NCBI GenBank assembly: GCA_016706275.1
Contig: JADJJY010000002.1
Coordinates: forward strand, 730,001-794,000
Length of the DNA: 64,000 nucleotides
Source of the DNA: Chloracidobacterium sp.
GTDB lineage: Bacteria; Acidobacteriota; Blastocatellia; Pyrinomonadales; Pyrinomonadaceae
Direction: 5' to 3'
The notes under the pieces: model-generated
What the model was told of the DNA's origin: nothing
The model's database searches: none
The model's input: the letters and a program-made list of their open reading frames with translations, nothing else
Translations under genes and position numbers: made by a program
Shown: positions 1 to 8,824 of the stretch, one piece after another
Layout of the letters: each line of letters begins with the position of its first letter
Position numbering within the stretch: position 1 is the first letter of the stretch

Positions 1-1
1 G

Positions 2-2164
2 TTTACCTCACCAACGCCGACTCCGACGCCAACTGTGACCCCAACACCAAATGCAACGCCGACGGCGACACCGACGCCTTCAGGAACCCCAACACCGACG
101 CCTACGCCGCCAACAAATCCGTTGACAAGCGACGGCAATCTCGAGTTATGGCTGTACCAGATACCGGCATATGTAACAGTAGCTGACCTTTCGGCGGGTG
201 ATAACATTGCTTTGGCAAATCTAGCAGGCGGAACATTTACCCAAATCACAAATTCGATCCCGAGCCAGATGCCACGACCTGCCTCGACATCGTCGGGAGC
301 ATTTGTAGCAGATGATAATCATGATGCGAGTATCAGCGATGACGGTAATGTCATTGCATTTGCATCTACACGGAATCTAGTTCCGGGCGTAGGCAATGCA
401 TATCCGACTGATGATAACGACGAAATTTTTACTTATGTAAGGACTGCGGCAGCCCTTCAGCAGGTCACAAAAACGCCTCGCGGCCCAATATCAAATCCGA
501 TCTATAGTAAAAATCCGACGATCTCAGGCAATGGGTTGCGCGTTTTATTTACAAGTACTGGTGATAATCCTATTGTTGGCATGACCGGCGGAACGAACCC
601 TCTAGCAGATCGAAACGAAGAGATATTTTTCAGTGATCTAACTGCCCTAGGTGCTCCTACGGGGACCAAGAAACAGGTTACAACTACCAAATCGACAAAC
701 TTAGGTGACCCAGTCAATATTCTCGACCTTGGACGGCGTATGAGTCGTGACGGTAGATACATTGCGTTTGATTCATACGCGGATCTCGCCAATGAGAACA
801 GCGGTACTAATTACACTTCGTTTGCTCTTTATCTTTACGACACGACGACCAGCACCTTTAGACGTATTTGTGCCCGCAGTGACGCCGATTCTGCAGCGAC
901 AGGTGGAGACCTGGCAAGGTACCCAGGCTTCACCGATAACAATGCTTCGGGCACTCCGTCAACGCTCGTTCTAGAAACGAGAATGAACATTAAGCCTGAC
1001 GGCACAATTCCGACTACCGCCGCAGACGGCCTAAATCCGAATGAGGTTAGGCCTGCTCAAATATATTCGTACCCATTAAATGTTCCAGCTGCGACCGCGA
1101 CGTTTACAAGACTCGCAACATTTCCAACGCCGACAAACTTTCTAGCCTCAACACAATTGATACCAAGCGACTCGATACAGAGGATGGCCTTTAATTTGTC
1201 GAACACCGAGCTAGGAACGGGCAATTTTGATGGACAGGCTGAGGTTTTTTATTTCGTAAAACCCACAACAACCGTTACACAAAGGCTTAGAGGTTTTGGT
1301 TTAACAACCGGTGCCAGTGGGATGACGGTCTCTCAGACGGCGGTTCCAACGCCGACTCCGACACCTACGCCTTCGCCGACGCCGACGCCGTCACCAACAC
1401 CAACTCCGACAGGGTCCCCAACGCCGACTCCGACTCCATCGCCGAGCCCCACACCCATCACACCGCCTGCAGTATTGGGTATATCACCTGGTATGTTGGC
1501 CACATTTGAATTTGCAAGGCCCCAGGCAATTACGGCAAAAACCGCAACCGGCGACATCACGCGTACTCCTAGCCTGCCGATCGAATTGAGCGGTGTTACC
1601 ATGACGATCAATGGAGTCGCGTGCGGGTTGAAGTCTGTTGATGGTGACAGGATCCGGTTTGTCGCCCCGCTCGCACTTGGAAGCGCAGCAACAGGCACAT
1701 CTTATCCGGTCGTAATAAATGCTAACGGAAGTGTTCTTAAAACCAAAATGGTAATCGTGCCGGTACGTCCAGACGTATTCAACGAAGCCCTTTTCATTGG
1801 TCCGGGAGGCAGAGCAAAGCTTCTAAATGTGACCAATCGCGTTTATACCAAAGAGCCATTCGTTATTAGAACCATTAGGCGACGGGGCGATGTTCTGCGG
1901 CCAAGTGTATTACGTTTGTATGTAACCGGCGTAGCTAACGTAGACCCCGCCGCGATATCGATTCGAATTCGCGACTCGATAATTACTGCCTCTAACGTCC
2001 TGTCAAATGTAATTGTTGAACCCGGTGTGTACATTGTTGATTTTGAGTTACCGGCGACATTAGACGGGGCAGGAGATCAGCCGCTTGTCGTTACTATCAG
2101 TGTCAACGGCATCACCTTCTCATCGAGACTAGACGATACATCGACCAAAGTTCTGATACTCTAG
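2..2164 (+). CDS. PD40/TolB-like propeller protein with Pro-Thr linkers and TIGR03437-like C-terminus (5' truncated)
   Basis: The frame is open to the left edge, so the true start and any signal peptide lie outside the window; an internal GTG at 35 is not a convincing start. A Pro-Thr-rich linker (to about 119) leads into a propeller with at least three PD40/TolB-type blades, recognisable by ISDDGNVIAFAS, ISGNGLRVLFTS and MSRDGRYIAFDS. A second Pro-Thr linker (about 1336-1461) follows. The last ~230 residues resemble the C-terminal domain TIGR03437, common in Acidobacteria secreted proteins: a GISPG...LPIELSGVTMTINGV core and a beta-rich tail. Probably exported or surface-exposed; ligand unknown. 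An intrinsic terminator follows at 2183. The PD40 assignment is secure; the TIGR03437 match is by eye. Confidence 0.85.
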   Translation, partial: FTSPTPTPTPTVTPTPNATPTATPTPSGTPTPTPTPPTNPLTSDGNLELWLYQIPAYVTVADLSAGDNIALANLAGGTFTQITNSIPSQMPRPASTSSGAFVADDNHDASISDDGNVIAFASTRNLVPGVGNAYPTDDNDEIFTYVRTAAALQQVTKTPRGPISNPIYSKNPTISGNGLRVLFTSTGDNPIVGMTGGTNPLADRNEEIFFSDLTALGAPTGTKKQVTTTKSTNLGDPVNILDLGRRMSRDGRYIAFDSYADLANENSGTNYTSFALYLYDTTTSTFRRICARSDADSAATGGDLARYPGFTDNNASGTPSTLVLETRMNIKPDGTIPTTAADGLNPNEVRPAQIYSYPLNVPAATATFTRLATFPTPTNFLASTQLIPSDSIQRMAFNLSNTELGTGNFDGQAEVFYFVKPTTTVTQRLRGFGLTTGASGMTVSQTAVPTPTPTPTPSPTPTPSPTPTPTGSPTPTPTPSPSPTPITPPAVLGISPGMLATFEFARPQAITAKTATGDITRTPSLPIELSGVTMTINGVACGLKSVDGDRIRFVAPLALGSAATGTSYPVVINANGSVLKTKMVIVPVRPDVFNEALFIGPGGRAKLLNVTNRVYTKEPFVIRTIRRRGDVLRPSVLRLYVTGVANVDPAAISIRIRDSIITASNVLSNVIVEPGVYIVDFELPATLDGAGDQPLVVTISVNGITFSSRLDDTSTKVLIL

Positions 2165-2182
2165 TGGCTCTGAGCGCGGTGT

Positions 2183-2210
2183 AAAAAGGCGGGGTAACCC
2201 GCCTTTTTTT
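2183..2210 (+). terminator. Rho-independent terminator after the propeller gene
   Basis: An 11-bp stem (2183-2193 with 2198-2208), GTAA loop and a T7 tract, starting 18 bases after the stop codon. Confidence 0.9.
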
Positions 2211-2388
2211 GTGCTAGCACATAATTTGTTATGACAGCATAACGAACAGCTTATCTTGCTAAGACTTTGCCCTTGTATTATGCTCTCTCTATTGAATTAT
2301 TTTAGAGAATTCGGATTTTTTAGCACTTTATTTATAAAAGGATATTGACTCAGACAACAATGTTTTGAGTCCGGGAGTTCCGCAAATT

Positions 2389-3393
2389 ATGTCAGGAAAA
2401 GACGTTAACACGATGAAGATCGCACCCAAGGTTTGGAAAAACGGCGAGTTTATCGATTGGGATGATGCCAACATCCATGTGATGGCTCACGTCGTCAATT
2501 ACGGCTCGAGCGTATTTGAAGGTATCCGTTGCTATGAGACCATCGAGGGACCGGCGATTTTTAGGCTTACCGAACACATGCAGCGACTGGTAAATTCCGC
2601 CAAGATCTATCGTATGGATTCGGCTTTCACTCGTAGCGAATTTTGCGATGCTGCCGTCGAATTGGTCCGTAATAGCGGCCTTGATTCGTGCTACCTTCGC
2701 CCGCTCATCTTTCGCGGCCTCGATCCCGAGAAACCTTCTTTTGGTGTTTATGGGCTAAATAACCCGATCGAATCTTACATAGCTGCATGGCAGTGGGGCA
2801 AGTATCTGGGCGAAGAAGCACTCGAATCCGGCATCGATGTCTGCGTGTCGAGTTGGACGCGTATCACCTCAAACTCCATGCCCGCAATGGCAAAAGCCGG
2901 TGCGAATTATATGAACTCGCAGCTTATCAAGATGGAGGCGATACTTGGCGGATTTTCCGAGGGCATTGCCCTTGATGACCGCGGATACGTGTCCGAGGGT
3001 TCTGGTGAGAATATATTTTTGGTCAACAGCGGCAAACTTATTACACCACCGCTGGGTGCGTCGATCCTCCCCGGCATTACACGTGATTCGGTCATCCAGA
3101 TAGCACGTGAAATGGGCATCGAGGTTATCGAGACTTCGATCCAGCGATCGGCACTCTATCTTGCCGACGAAGTCTTTTTCACCGGAACCGCAGCTGAGAT
3201 CACACCGATCCGATCTGTTGACCGCATTACGGTCGGCAGCGGGAAACGCGGGGAGATGGCAGCTCGGCTACAAGAAGAATTCTTTAAAGTTATTAAGGCA
3301 GAGCGTCCGGCACCAAACGGAGCCGAATGGCTAACATTCATTAACGCCGGTGGAGAAAAAAAAACAGCATCGGCCGGAATGACCGATAGTTAA
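2389..3393 (+). CDS. ilvE: branched-chain amino acid aminotransferase
   Basis: PLP-dependent fold-type IV transaminase for the last step of Leu/Ile/Val synthesis and the first step of their breakdown; cytoplasmic. The sequence follows IlvE group I end to end: WKNGEFIDWDDANIHVM, NYGSSVFEGIRCYE, the PLP lysine in MAKAGANYMNS (codon at 2893), GYVSEGSGENIFLV and the FFTGTAAEITPIRSVD block. I chose ATG 2389 because GGGAG lies 11 bases upstream. ATG 2413 would place the PLP lysine at 161, close to E. coli K159/160, but has a poorer ribosome site; TTG 2365 is less likely. Flanked by terminators on both sides, so probably monocistronic. The C-terminal ~30 residues are a non-conserved extension. Confidence 0.95.
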   Translation: MSGKDVNTMKIAPKVWKNGEFIDWDDANIHVMAHVVNYGSSVFEGIRCYETIEGPAIFRLTEHMQRLVNSAKIYRMDSAFTRSEFCDAAVELVRNSGLDSCYLRPLIFRGLDPEKPSFGVYGLNNPIESYIAAWQWGKYLGEEALESGIDVCVSSWTRITSNSMPAMAKAGANYMNSQLIKMEAILGGFSEGIALDDRGYVSEGSGENIFLVNSGKLITPPLGASILPGITRDSVIQIAREMGIEVIETSIQRSALYLADEVFFTGTAAEITPIRSVDRITVGSGKRGEMAARLQEEFFKVIKAERPAPNGAEWLTFINAGGEKKTASAGMTDS

Positions 3394-3412
3394 CTGCATT
3401 TAGGCAAGAAAT

Positions 3413-3447
3413 AGACGAATCGGTTTGTACCGGTTCGTCTTTTTTTT
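3413..3447 (+). terminator. Rho-independent terminator after ilvE
   Basis: A 12-bp inverted repeat (3413-3424 with 3429-3440, one G-U pair) followed by a run of T, 20 bases after the ilvE stop. Confidence 0.9.
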
Positions 3448-4005
3448 GCGCAATTTTTCACAAATTTTCCTAAATCCGCACAATCCGCACAATCCGCACA
3501 ATACAACACAATCAGAAAAATACAACAAACCCCGAAAACTCCGCTTGCAAAATCAAAAAAACGGTGTACACTGTTTTCAATCAGGCAGTACTTTCACTGA
3601 TCGTCATCCCAAGGAGCAGTTTCCCTGCGGCTCTGTCGGTCAATTAAGTGGTTCAAGGAGATCCCAGCTTTACTCCTAAACCTTGGCACTTATTTCAGGC
3701 TTGAAACTGAACGGATCCCAGCGTTTTACGATTCCCAGTTTCCAAAGCTCTTATTATCAAGGGGCGTTTTCATTTTTTTAAGGATTAAAGGCATCGGTCT
3801 CTTTAAGGTGGAGCCCGAGGATCTGTCAACTTTTGATTGAGGAGAGAAATGCACGTGGCAGGTGAATCATTCTCGCGCACCAGAACTACGAACACGCTGG
3901 GGCACTAAATCTGGGGCCGCTTTCCTCGTCGGCCACCAACATATCGAGCCGGAAGTTTTGTTTGAGGTCTGACGACTCGACGCTTTCTAATTTATGGAGA
4001 GACCT
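3448..4005. other. 558-base region without a recognised gene
   Basis: Apart from the 9-bp repeat there is no convincing gene. An 84-codon frame at 3425-3679 overlaps the terminator and repeat and is rejected. A 19-codon frame (3849-3908) has an unusually good GAGGAG site. Weak inverted repeats occur around 3655-3700 (CAAGG...CCTTG). No known RNA family recognised. Confidence 0.5.
3473..3501. repeat. 9-bp tandem repeat, three copies
   Basis: Three head-to-tail copies of AATCCGCAC just after the ilvE terminator. The 9-bp period matches the degenerate ACGAATGAC repeat near 37141. Confidence 0.8.
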
Positions 4006-6489
4006 ATGAAAAAACTAATTTTGATTTTTTGTTTCGCATGCCTCGTACTTTTTGCAAGGCAACCTGTTTTTGCTCAGGACGAATTCGAAGTCACGCCCGG
4101 TGAGATAACGCTGAATAAAGAAAATAACTTCAGTGCCACGGTTACTGTAAAAGGGATCGGGGCGAGCTACGACTCCAACAACCTAACGGTCAAGGGCTGT
4201 GCGGATATATGTTCAGAGACAAAAGGCTCTGATGGCAAGGTCACCATTACGCTGCTTTCCAAATTCATCGAATCCAAGAACTATTCGATCGAGGAAATTT
4301 CCCAGTCGATCTCTTTCGAGTATGCCGTTGATAACGCCCCCAAGAAGACCTCTACGGTGCGTGTCATTATCCCGCCTCGAATGACACCTCCCGAGATATC
4401 GGTGAAGGTCGGCAACGCGACGCCGATCTCGATAGGAGCGGCAACGGATATCGAATTAATTGACGGAGACAAGGTTGAGGTGACTGCCAAGTTCAAAATG
4501 GATGGAGCGACTACAGATACAACCGATTATTCTTTAAAGTCTGCAAGTACATCAATATTGGCAACCGACGGCAAAAGCTTTACGGCCAAGGATATCGGCG
4601 AAACCACGGTTATGGTACTCGCCGGAGAAGGGGAAGATACAAAGATCGGCGAGTTCAAGGTAAAAGTAAAACCTTTCATAAAATCTATCGACACAGCGAA
4701 CGGGGCCAAGTCCGTTTTTATGCCGGCCAACAGCCAAAAGCCGCTGATGCTCCTCCTCAAAGATGCAAAAAATCGCATCACCACCGACCTATCGAGAGTA
4801 GAGTGCACCACCTCCGACACAAAGTTGTTGGAAGTAAAGCCGACCGCCACTGCATTTGCTCTCAACAGTAAGAAATTGGAGGCTGACCGCCCGGAAACAA
4901 GATTAGTGACATGCAGCGTCAAGTCGGCCGACAAGCGCGTTAGCGAGGCACCTGATCTTGCCGTCAACATAACGATTCAGCCAAAACGAGGTTACATGAC
5001 GATCGAGGCATTGAATGGCACAACGCTGTTGCCGAACGGAGCGCTAAGTTTCCTCATCAATGTCTATGACGCCAACGGTACTCCCAAATCCGGCGCTATC
5101 GAATACACCCTTGAGGACGAAGATTCTAACAAGCAGTGGGTTTCGGTCTCGCCTCAGGGCTCTAAGGTAACCGTTCATTGGGTTGATCTTCCCGATAGAC
5201 AAAAGACGGAAAGTCGACCAAATGCCGTGAACCTAGACGTAAAGGCGACGATCCCTGAAGCGGATGATTATCCAGTCGAAGGTAAAATTACGGTACGCAT
5301 GGGCGGACACGTCACACGGTTCTCGTCGCTCAAGGTGAAGCTAAACGTGATGGATGACCGCACGGTTCACGATCTTTACGGCAAGGTCTTATCGAACGAA
5401 TACTATGCGTTGATGGTGCGTTTCTTCAACGACCTCAAATCCGACGACAAGAATGCGAATATCGGGCAATCGATACTCGCCTACAGCTCTTCTGTAGAGA
5501 TAGCGGTTGGTCTCGAGAAGCAGTACGACGGTAGTTCGGACAGCGGCATCGAGATATGGAACAAGCAAAAGGCAGAAGTGGAAAAGAAGAACTGGGCGGA
5601 TCAGAACGACGATATCATCAGCAACGCCTTGCCGGCAGTGAAGCGAGAATATGACGGCCAGCTCAGAAGATACAACGGACTGATGAGAGAGTGGTCTAAC
5701 AAGAATCTTCGCGCCGTTGACGCTGAAGCCAAAACGCGGACCGACCGGTCTGAAGACACGATGAAGGCGGCCAAGAAGTTACGGGCCGACGCGGAGGCAT
5801 TATATCGCAAGGCGATGACGTTACGTGAGCAGCTGCGCACGCATTTTCAGGTGAATCTGCCGCCACTCGAAGCGTTCACGTACGGACCCGACGTTGCGAT
5901 CAACGATGGCAAATGGTATCCGACTAGCCGCGACGATCTGATCAATATCGCTCAGCAGGAGGCCTATCTTTCCGACGACGACGATGATTCGTCTGTCTCG
6001 GCTAAGGACAACGAGCCGAACTGCGTCGATACGATTACCTATCGGCCGTACACATTCGAGATGATGGTCAACACGGTGGATCGACGCGAGGAGCGCACGT
6101 GGCGTAGCAGGATCTTCAAAATTTTGAAGGGAACGGCGTTCGGCGCGAGCACTGCAATCGCGGTGGCCATTCCGGGTTCTAGCAGCGATCTGCCGCTTGG
6201 GATCGAAAAGTTCGGCAACGTGCTGATTCCCGGCATTGAGGAGTTGATTCCAAACCTCAAGGAGCAACATCGCCAAAATATTGTCTCGCAGGCGATGAAA
6301 CCGATCGAGGAAATACCGTTTGGCTCGGACATCACGCGCGTGATATTCATCCCGAAAAAATCGATCAGCGGCCTTATCAGGGCTCACAAGGCCAGGATCA
6401 GCCTCGTATGCCCATTCTATTTCAAGGTCAAAGTTGCCGTGATCACGAAGGGCGGCGACGTCACGCTAGGCGGCCAAAGAACGCCGTAG
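4006..6489 (+). CDS. exported protein with Ig-like domains and coiled-coil segment, function unknown
   Basis: The start is ATG 4006, five bases after GGAGA, rather than ATG 3994: it gives a clean Sec signal peptide (MKKLILIFCFACLVLFARQPVFAQ, cut before D). Roughly residues 25-440 are beta-rich, resembling tandem bacterial Ig-like domains (DANGTPKSGAIEYTLEDED, RVIIPPRMTPPEISVKVGN). Residues ~450-630 are charged and helical with coiled-coil character (AEAKTRTDRSEDTMKAAKKL). The tail has a Gly/Ala-rich hydrophobic stretch (GTAFGASTAIAVAIPG) and basic segments. I do not recognise a family. It is first in a same-strand run with an amidase (63 bases on) and two membrane proteins, so a role at the cell envelope is inferred, not shown. 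Confidence 0.75.
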   Translation: MKKLILIFCFACLVLFARQPVFAQDEFEVTPGEITLNKENNFSATVTVKGIGASYDSNNLTVKGCADICSETKGSDGKVTITLLSKFIESKNYSIEEISQSISFEYAVDNAPKKTSTVRVIIPPRMTPPEISVKVGNATPISIGAATDIELIDGDKVEVTAKFKMDGATTDTTDYSLKSASTSILATDGKSFTAKDIGETTVMVLAGEGEDTKIGEFKVKVKPFIKSIDTANGAKSVFMPANSQKPLMLLLKDAKNRITTDLSRVECTTSDTKLLEVKPTATAFALNSKKLEADRPETRLVTCSVKSADKRVSEAPDLAVNITIQPKRGYMTIEALNGTTLLPNGALSFLINVYDANGTPKSGAIEYTLEDEDSNKQWVSVSPQGSKVTVHWVDLPDRQKTESRPNAVNLDVKATIPEADDYPVEGKITVRMGGHVTRFSSLKVKLNVMDDRTVHDLYGKVLSNEYYALMVRFFNDLKSDDKNANIGQSILAYSSSVEIAVGLEKQYDGSSDSGIEIWNKQKAEVEKKNWADQNDDIISNALPAVKREYDGQLRRYNGLMREWSNKNLRAVDAEAKTRTDRSEDTMKAAKKLRADAEALYRKAMTLREQLRTHFQVNLPPLEAFTYGPDVAINDGKWYPTSRDDLINIAQQEAYLSDDDDDSSVSAKDNEPNCVDTITYRPYTFEMMVNTVDRREERTWRSRIFKILKGTAFGASTAIAVAIPGSSSDLPLGIEKFGNVLIPGIEELIPNLKEQHRQNIVSQAMKPIEEIPFGSDITRVIFIPKKSISGLIRAHKARISLVCPFYFKVKVAVITKGGDVTLGGQRTP

Positions 6490-6552
6490 TTGACTCGCGG
6501 GATTAGGGGCGATTACGGAAAAACGAGAATTAACTTCATTTGGAGAAAAATC

Positions 6553-7218
6553 ATGGCAATCAATATCAAACGAGATTACACAGCAAAACATATGAGCAAT
6601 GGGGCACGCACGCCGGTTGGTATTGTGCTTCACGATACTGCCGGTAGCGGCACGATCAATGACGTTAAATATTTGGCCAATCCCGGTGACGGACGTCAGG
6701 TATCGGTCGATTTCGTCGTTACACGTGACGGCGGGATATATCAGCTAAACCCCGACCTTAAAAATCATTGGACCTATCATGCTGGCCGGGCCACAAAATT
6801 TAAGGGCTTTACGAATGGCAGTGTTAATAAGGCAACGGTTGGGATCGAGATCTCGCAAAAAGCAAATCTGAGCCTCAAACCGCTTTATCCGGGGGCACAA
6901 GTTCAGGCAGTTGCGGAACTGTGCGCTTATCTGTGCAAGATGTTTAACCTTAAAAAGGAGGACATTACTACCCACGCCAATATCATAACGGATGGTTCGA
7001 GAAGCGATCCGCGCCAGTTCCCGTTTGCTGATTTTTATAACCTGTTCAACGCGGCAGGTGGTCAGAAACCGACGACCTATACAGTGGTTGCGGGAGATAC
7101 GCTCTATGCCCTCGCCAAAAAGTACGGCACGACGATCGAAGAAATTAAGAAGTTAAATATGATGAACACTGCGTCAAACGCGATCACCGTCGGACAAAAG
7201 CTTGTGGTCAAAGCCTAG
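6553..7218 (+). CDS. N-acetylmuramoyl-L-alanine amidase (Amidase_2/AmpD type) with C-terminal LysM
   Basis: Cleaves the bond between N-acetylmuramic acid and the peptide stem of peptidoglycan. ATG 6553 follows TGGAGA at good spacing; extension to 6490 has no ribosome site. Residues 20-160 form the Amidase_2/PGRP fold, with zinc-ligand candidates H27 (GIVLHDTAG), H141 (THANI) and D152 (SRSDP), the order used by AmpD (H34/H154/D164). Residues 175-219 are one LysM peptidoglycan-binding repeat (YTVVAGDTLYALAKKYG). No signal peptide or membrane segment is visible, unusual for a LysM cell-wall enzyme: a cytoplasmic recycling role, phage-endolysin-like release, or a non-Sec route are possible. It is second in a four-gene run. 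Confidence 0.92.
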   Translation: MAINIKRDYTAKHMSNGARTPVGIVLHDTAGSGTINDVKYLANPGDGRQVSVDFVVTRDGGIYQLNPDLKNHWTYHAGRATKFKGFTNGSVNKATVGIEISQKANLSLKPLYPGAQVQAVAELCAYLCKMFNLKKEDITTHANIITDGSRSDPRQFPFADFYNLFNAAGGQKPTTYTVVAGDTLYALAKKYGTTIEEIKKLNMMNTASNAITVGQKLVVKA

Positions 7219-7236
7219 CATATAAGGAGAAAACAA

Positions 7237-8088
7237 ATGGCCGAAGAAAGAGGAACAGAACAGAAACGTGGATGGGATTGGTTTAACTTTGAACGAGTTA
7301 AATGGATTATTTTATTAATAATTCTTTCTCTGCTTGTCCTCGTCATTTGGCAAAATGGGCTCAAAGATATCTTTTCGCAAGACGGGACCGGAAATCTACT
7401 TACCAAACTGAGTCAAGTGGACTTTGGTCGCTTTCTGATCACCTGCCTCGTGGTATTGATCGTAGTGATAATTGCTTCAAATATGGCCTTTGCCTTGTTT
7501 AATCGAAAGGCCGACCCGGATACGTCGATAGAAAAGCGATTCATGCTCGGTAAAGAATTGCTGACGGTTTTTATAGGATTGCTCGGTACGTTAATGGGTT
7601 TCTATTTCGCCGAAAATCGAGTGTCGCCGGATAATGTCCAGAAGATCGCAAATACAGTGCAAAATCCCCAACTGGCCCAAACGAGTCAATTGGAAGCAAA
7701 AGCATTTGAGTTGCTCATAAAGCAGGATTATGAGGAAGCCGTTCCGGCTTTTAACGCCCTTTCAAAAGCGACGACACCATCATCGAACATTGCGAACATC
7801 AGCGCCATAACAACATACCTAATGGATACAAATAACAAGACAGCCTTAACTGCTGCCGGTGACAAAAAGGATGCTTGGAGGAAGCTTTACTGTTTCATCT
7901 CGGACGGCAAAATGGCAGTCGGCTTAAGTAAGGAAATAAACGACCAGTTCGACATCGGCTGTAGACCACCGCCGACGCCAACACCGACAATAGCGCCCGC
8001 AAATACTCAAACTTCACTAACTACGGCAAACACGGGCACCGCGATAAATTCAAATAGAAATGCCCCTGCGGGCAACCGCGGAGGTTAA
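7237..8088 (+). CDS. three-TM membrane protein with TPR-like segment and Pro-Thr tail
   Basis: AAGGAGA precedes ATG 7237. Hydrophobic helices at about 22-39, 65-88 and 106-124 are followed by a soluble helical part (AFELLIKQDYEEAVPAFNALS, like one TPR hairpin) and a low-complexity PPPTPTPTIAP tail. No family recognised. It lies 18 bases after the amidase and 7 before the next membrane protein, so co-transcription is likely. A partner role for the amidase, for example scaffold or channel, is only inference. Confidence 0.75.
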   Translation: MAEERGTEQKRGWDWFNFERVKWIILLIILSLLVLVIWQNGLKDIFSQDGTGNLLTKLSQVDFGRFLITCLVVLIVVIIASNMAFALFNRKADPDTSIEKRFMLGKELLTVFIGLLGTLMGFYFAENRVSPDNVQKIANTVQNPQLAQTSQLEAKAFELLIKQDYEEAVPAFNALSKATTPSSNIANISAITTYLMDTNNKTALTAAGDKKDAWRKLYCFISDGKMAVGLSKEINDQFDIGCRPPPTPTPTIAPANTQTSLTTANTGTAINSNRNAPAGNRGG

Positions 8089-8095
8089 CTAACAA

Positions 8096-8809
8096 ATGAC
8101 GCTCAAAAACAAAAAAGCAGACGTCAAAAAGACCGCCAGTATAATCGACGCTGACAGTTTAATGATCGTTATCGGAGTGATCGGGATCGCTTTACCTTTC
8201 GTGCTGGCTATCGGAGCGAACGTGATTTACATAGCGTTTAACTATCCACCCGGAGTCGAGGGTCCCCTTGCCAGTTCAATAAGCGGTTACTATTACTCCA
8301 GTATGGGCAACGTCTTTGTCGGCGGCCTTTGTGCGATAGGCGTCTGTCTTGGGGCGTATTGCGGATATGAGTATAAGGACCGGATAGCGGGTAACTTTGC
8401 AAGCGTTTTTGCTCTCGGTGTAGCCCTTTTTCCAACGGAACCCGAAGTAGCCACCACTAAGGCCCAAGAGTACATTGGGTTTTTTCACTATATTTTTGCG
8501 GGAGCCTTATTTCTTACGCTCGCATATTTCTGCCTAGCGTTATTTACGATGACACACGCTAAGGGAGAACCTGCTCCTAAAAAGATCACGCCGGAAAAGA
8601 AAAAAGAAAACATGGTATATCAGATATCAGGTTGGACGATCCTGGTCTGTATAGCACTGATCGGTATTCACCATTTCGTGCTACCTAATGTAACTCAGAT
8701 TGCTCTCAAGTGGCTCTATCCCGTCTACTGGCTAGAGGCGATCGCTGTAGTGTCGTTCGGCTTTTCGTGGCTGACAAAGAGCAAGACGGTTTTTGGCGAA
8801 AATAAATAG
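8096..8809 (+). CDS. six-TM membrane protein, possibly DUF998-like
   Basis: About six hydrophobic helices (22-46, 71-90, 97-112, 129-152, 177-193, 208-226) with a Lys-rich cytoplasmic loop near 155-172. The motif SISGYYYSSMGNVFVGGLC recalls an uncharacterised bacterial membrane family with a Ser-x-Tyr-Tyr turn before TM2; I cannot assign it firmly. Starts 7 bases after the previous stop, with GGAGG inside the end of that gene, so translational coupling is likely. Converges on lptD with 15 bases between the stops and no visible terminator. Confidence 0.7.
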   Translation: MTLKNKKADVKKTASIIDADSLMIVIGVIGIALPFVLAIGANVIYIAFNYPPGVEGPLASSISGYYYSSMGNVFVGGLCAIGVCLGAYCGYEYKDRIAGNFASVFALGVALFPTEPEVATTKAQEYIGFFHYIFAGALFLTLAYFCLALFTMTHAKGEPAPKKITPEKKKENMVYQISGWTILVCIALIGIHHFVLPNVTQIALKWLYPVYWLEAIAVVSFGFSWLTKSKTVFGENK

Positions 8810-8824
8810 TCTTGTGAAATTAGA

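Noticed and set aside
1333..1698. 121-codon minus-strand Gly-Val-rich frame
   Set aside because: Antisense of the Pro-Thr repeat; composition artefact.
3425..3679. 84-codon frame after ilvE
   Set aside because: Begins inside the ilvE terminator, reads through the 9-bp repeat as NPHNPHNPHN, and has no ribosome site.
5821..6387. 188-codon minus-strand frame
   Set aside because: Lies wholly opposite the Ig-like protein gene; Arg-rich shadow.
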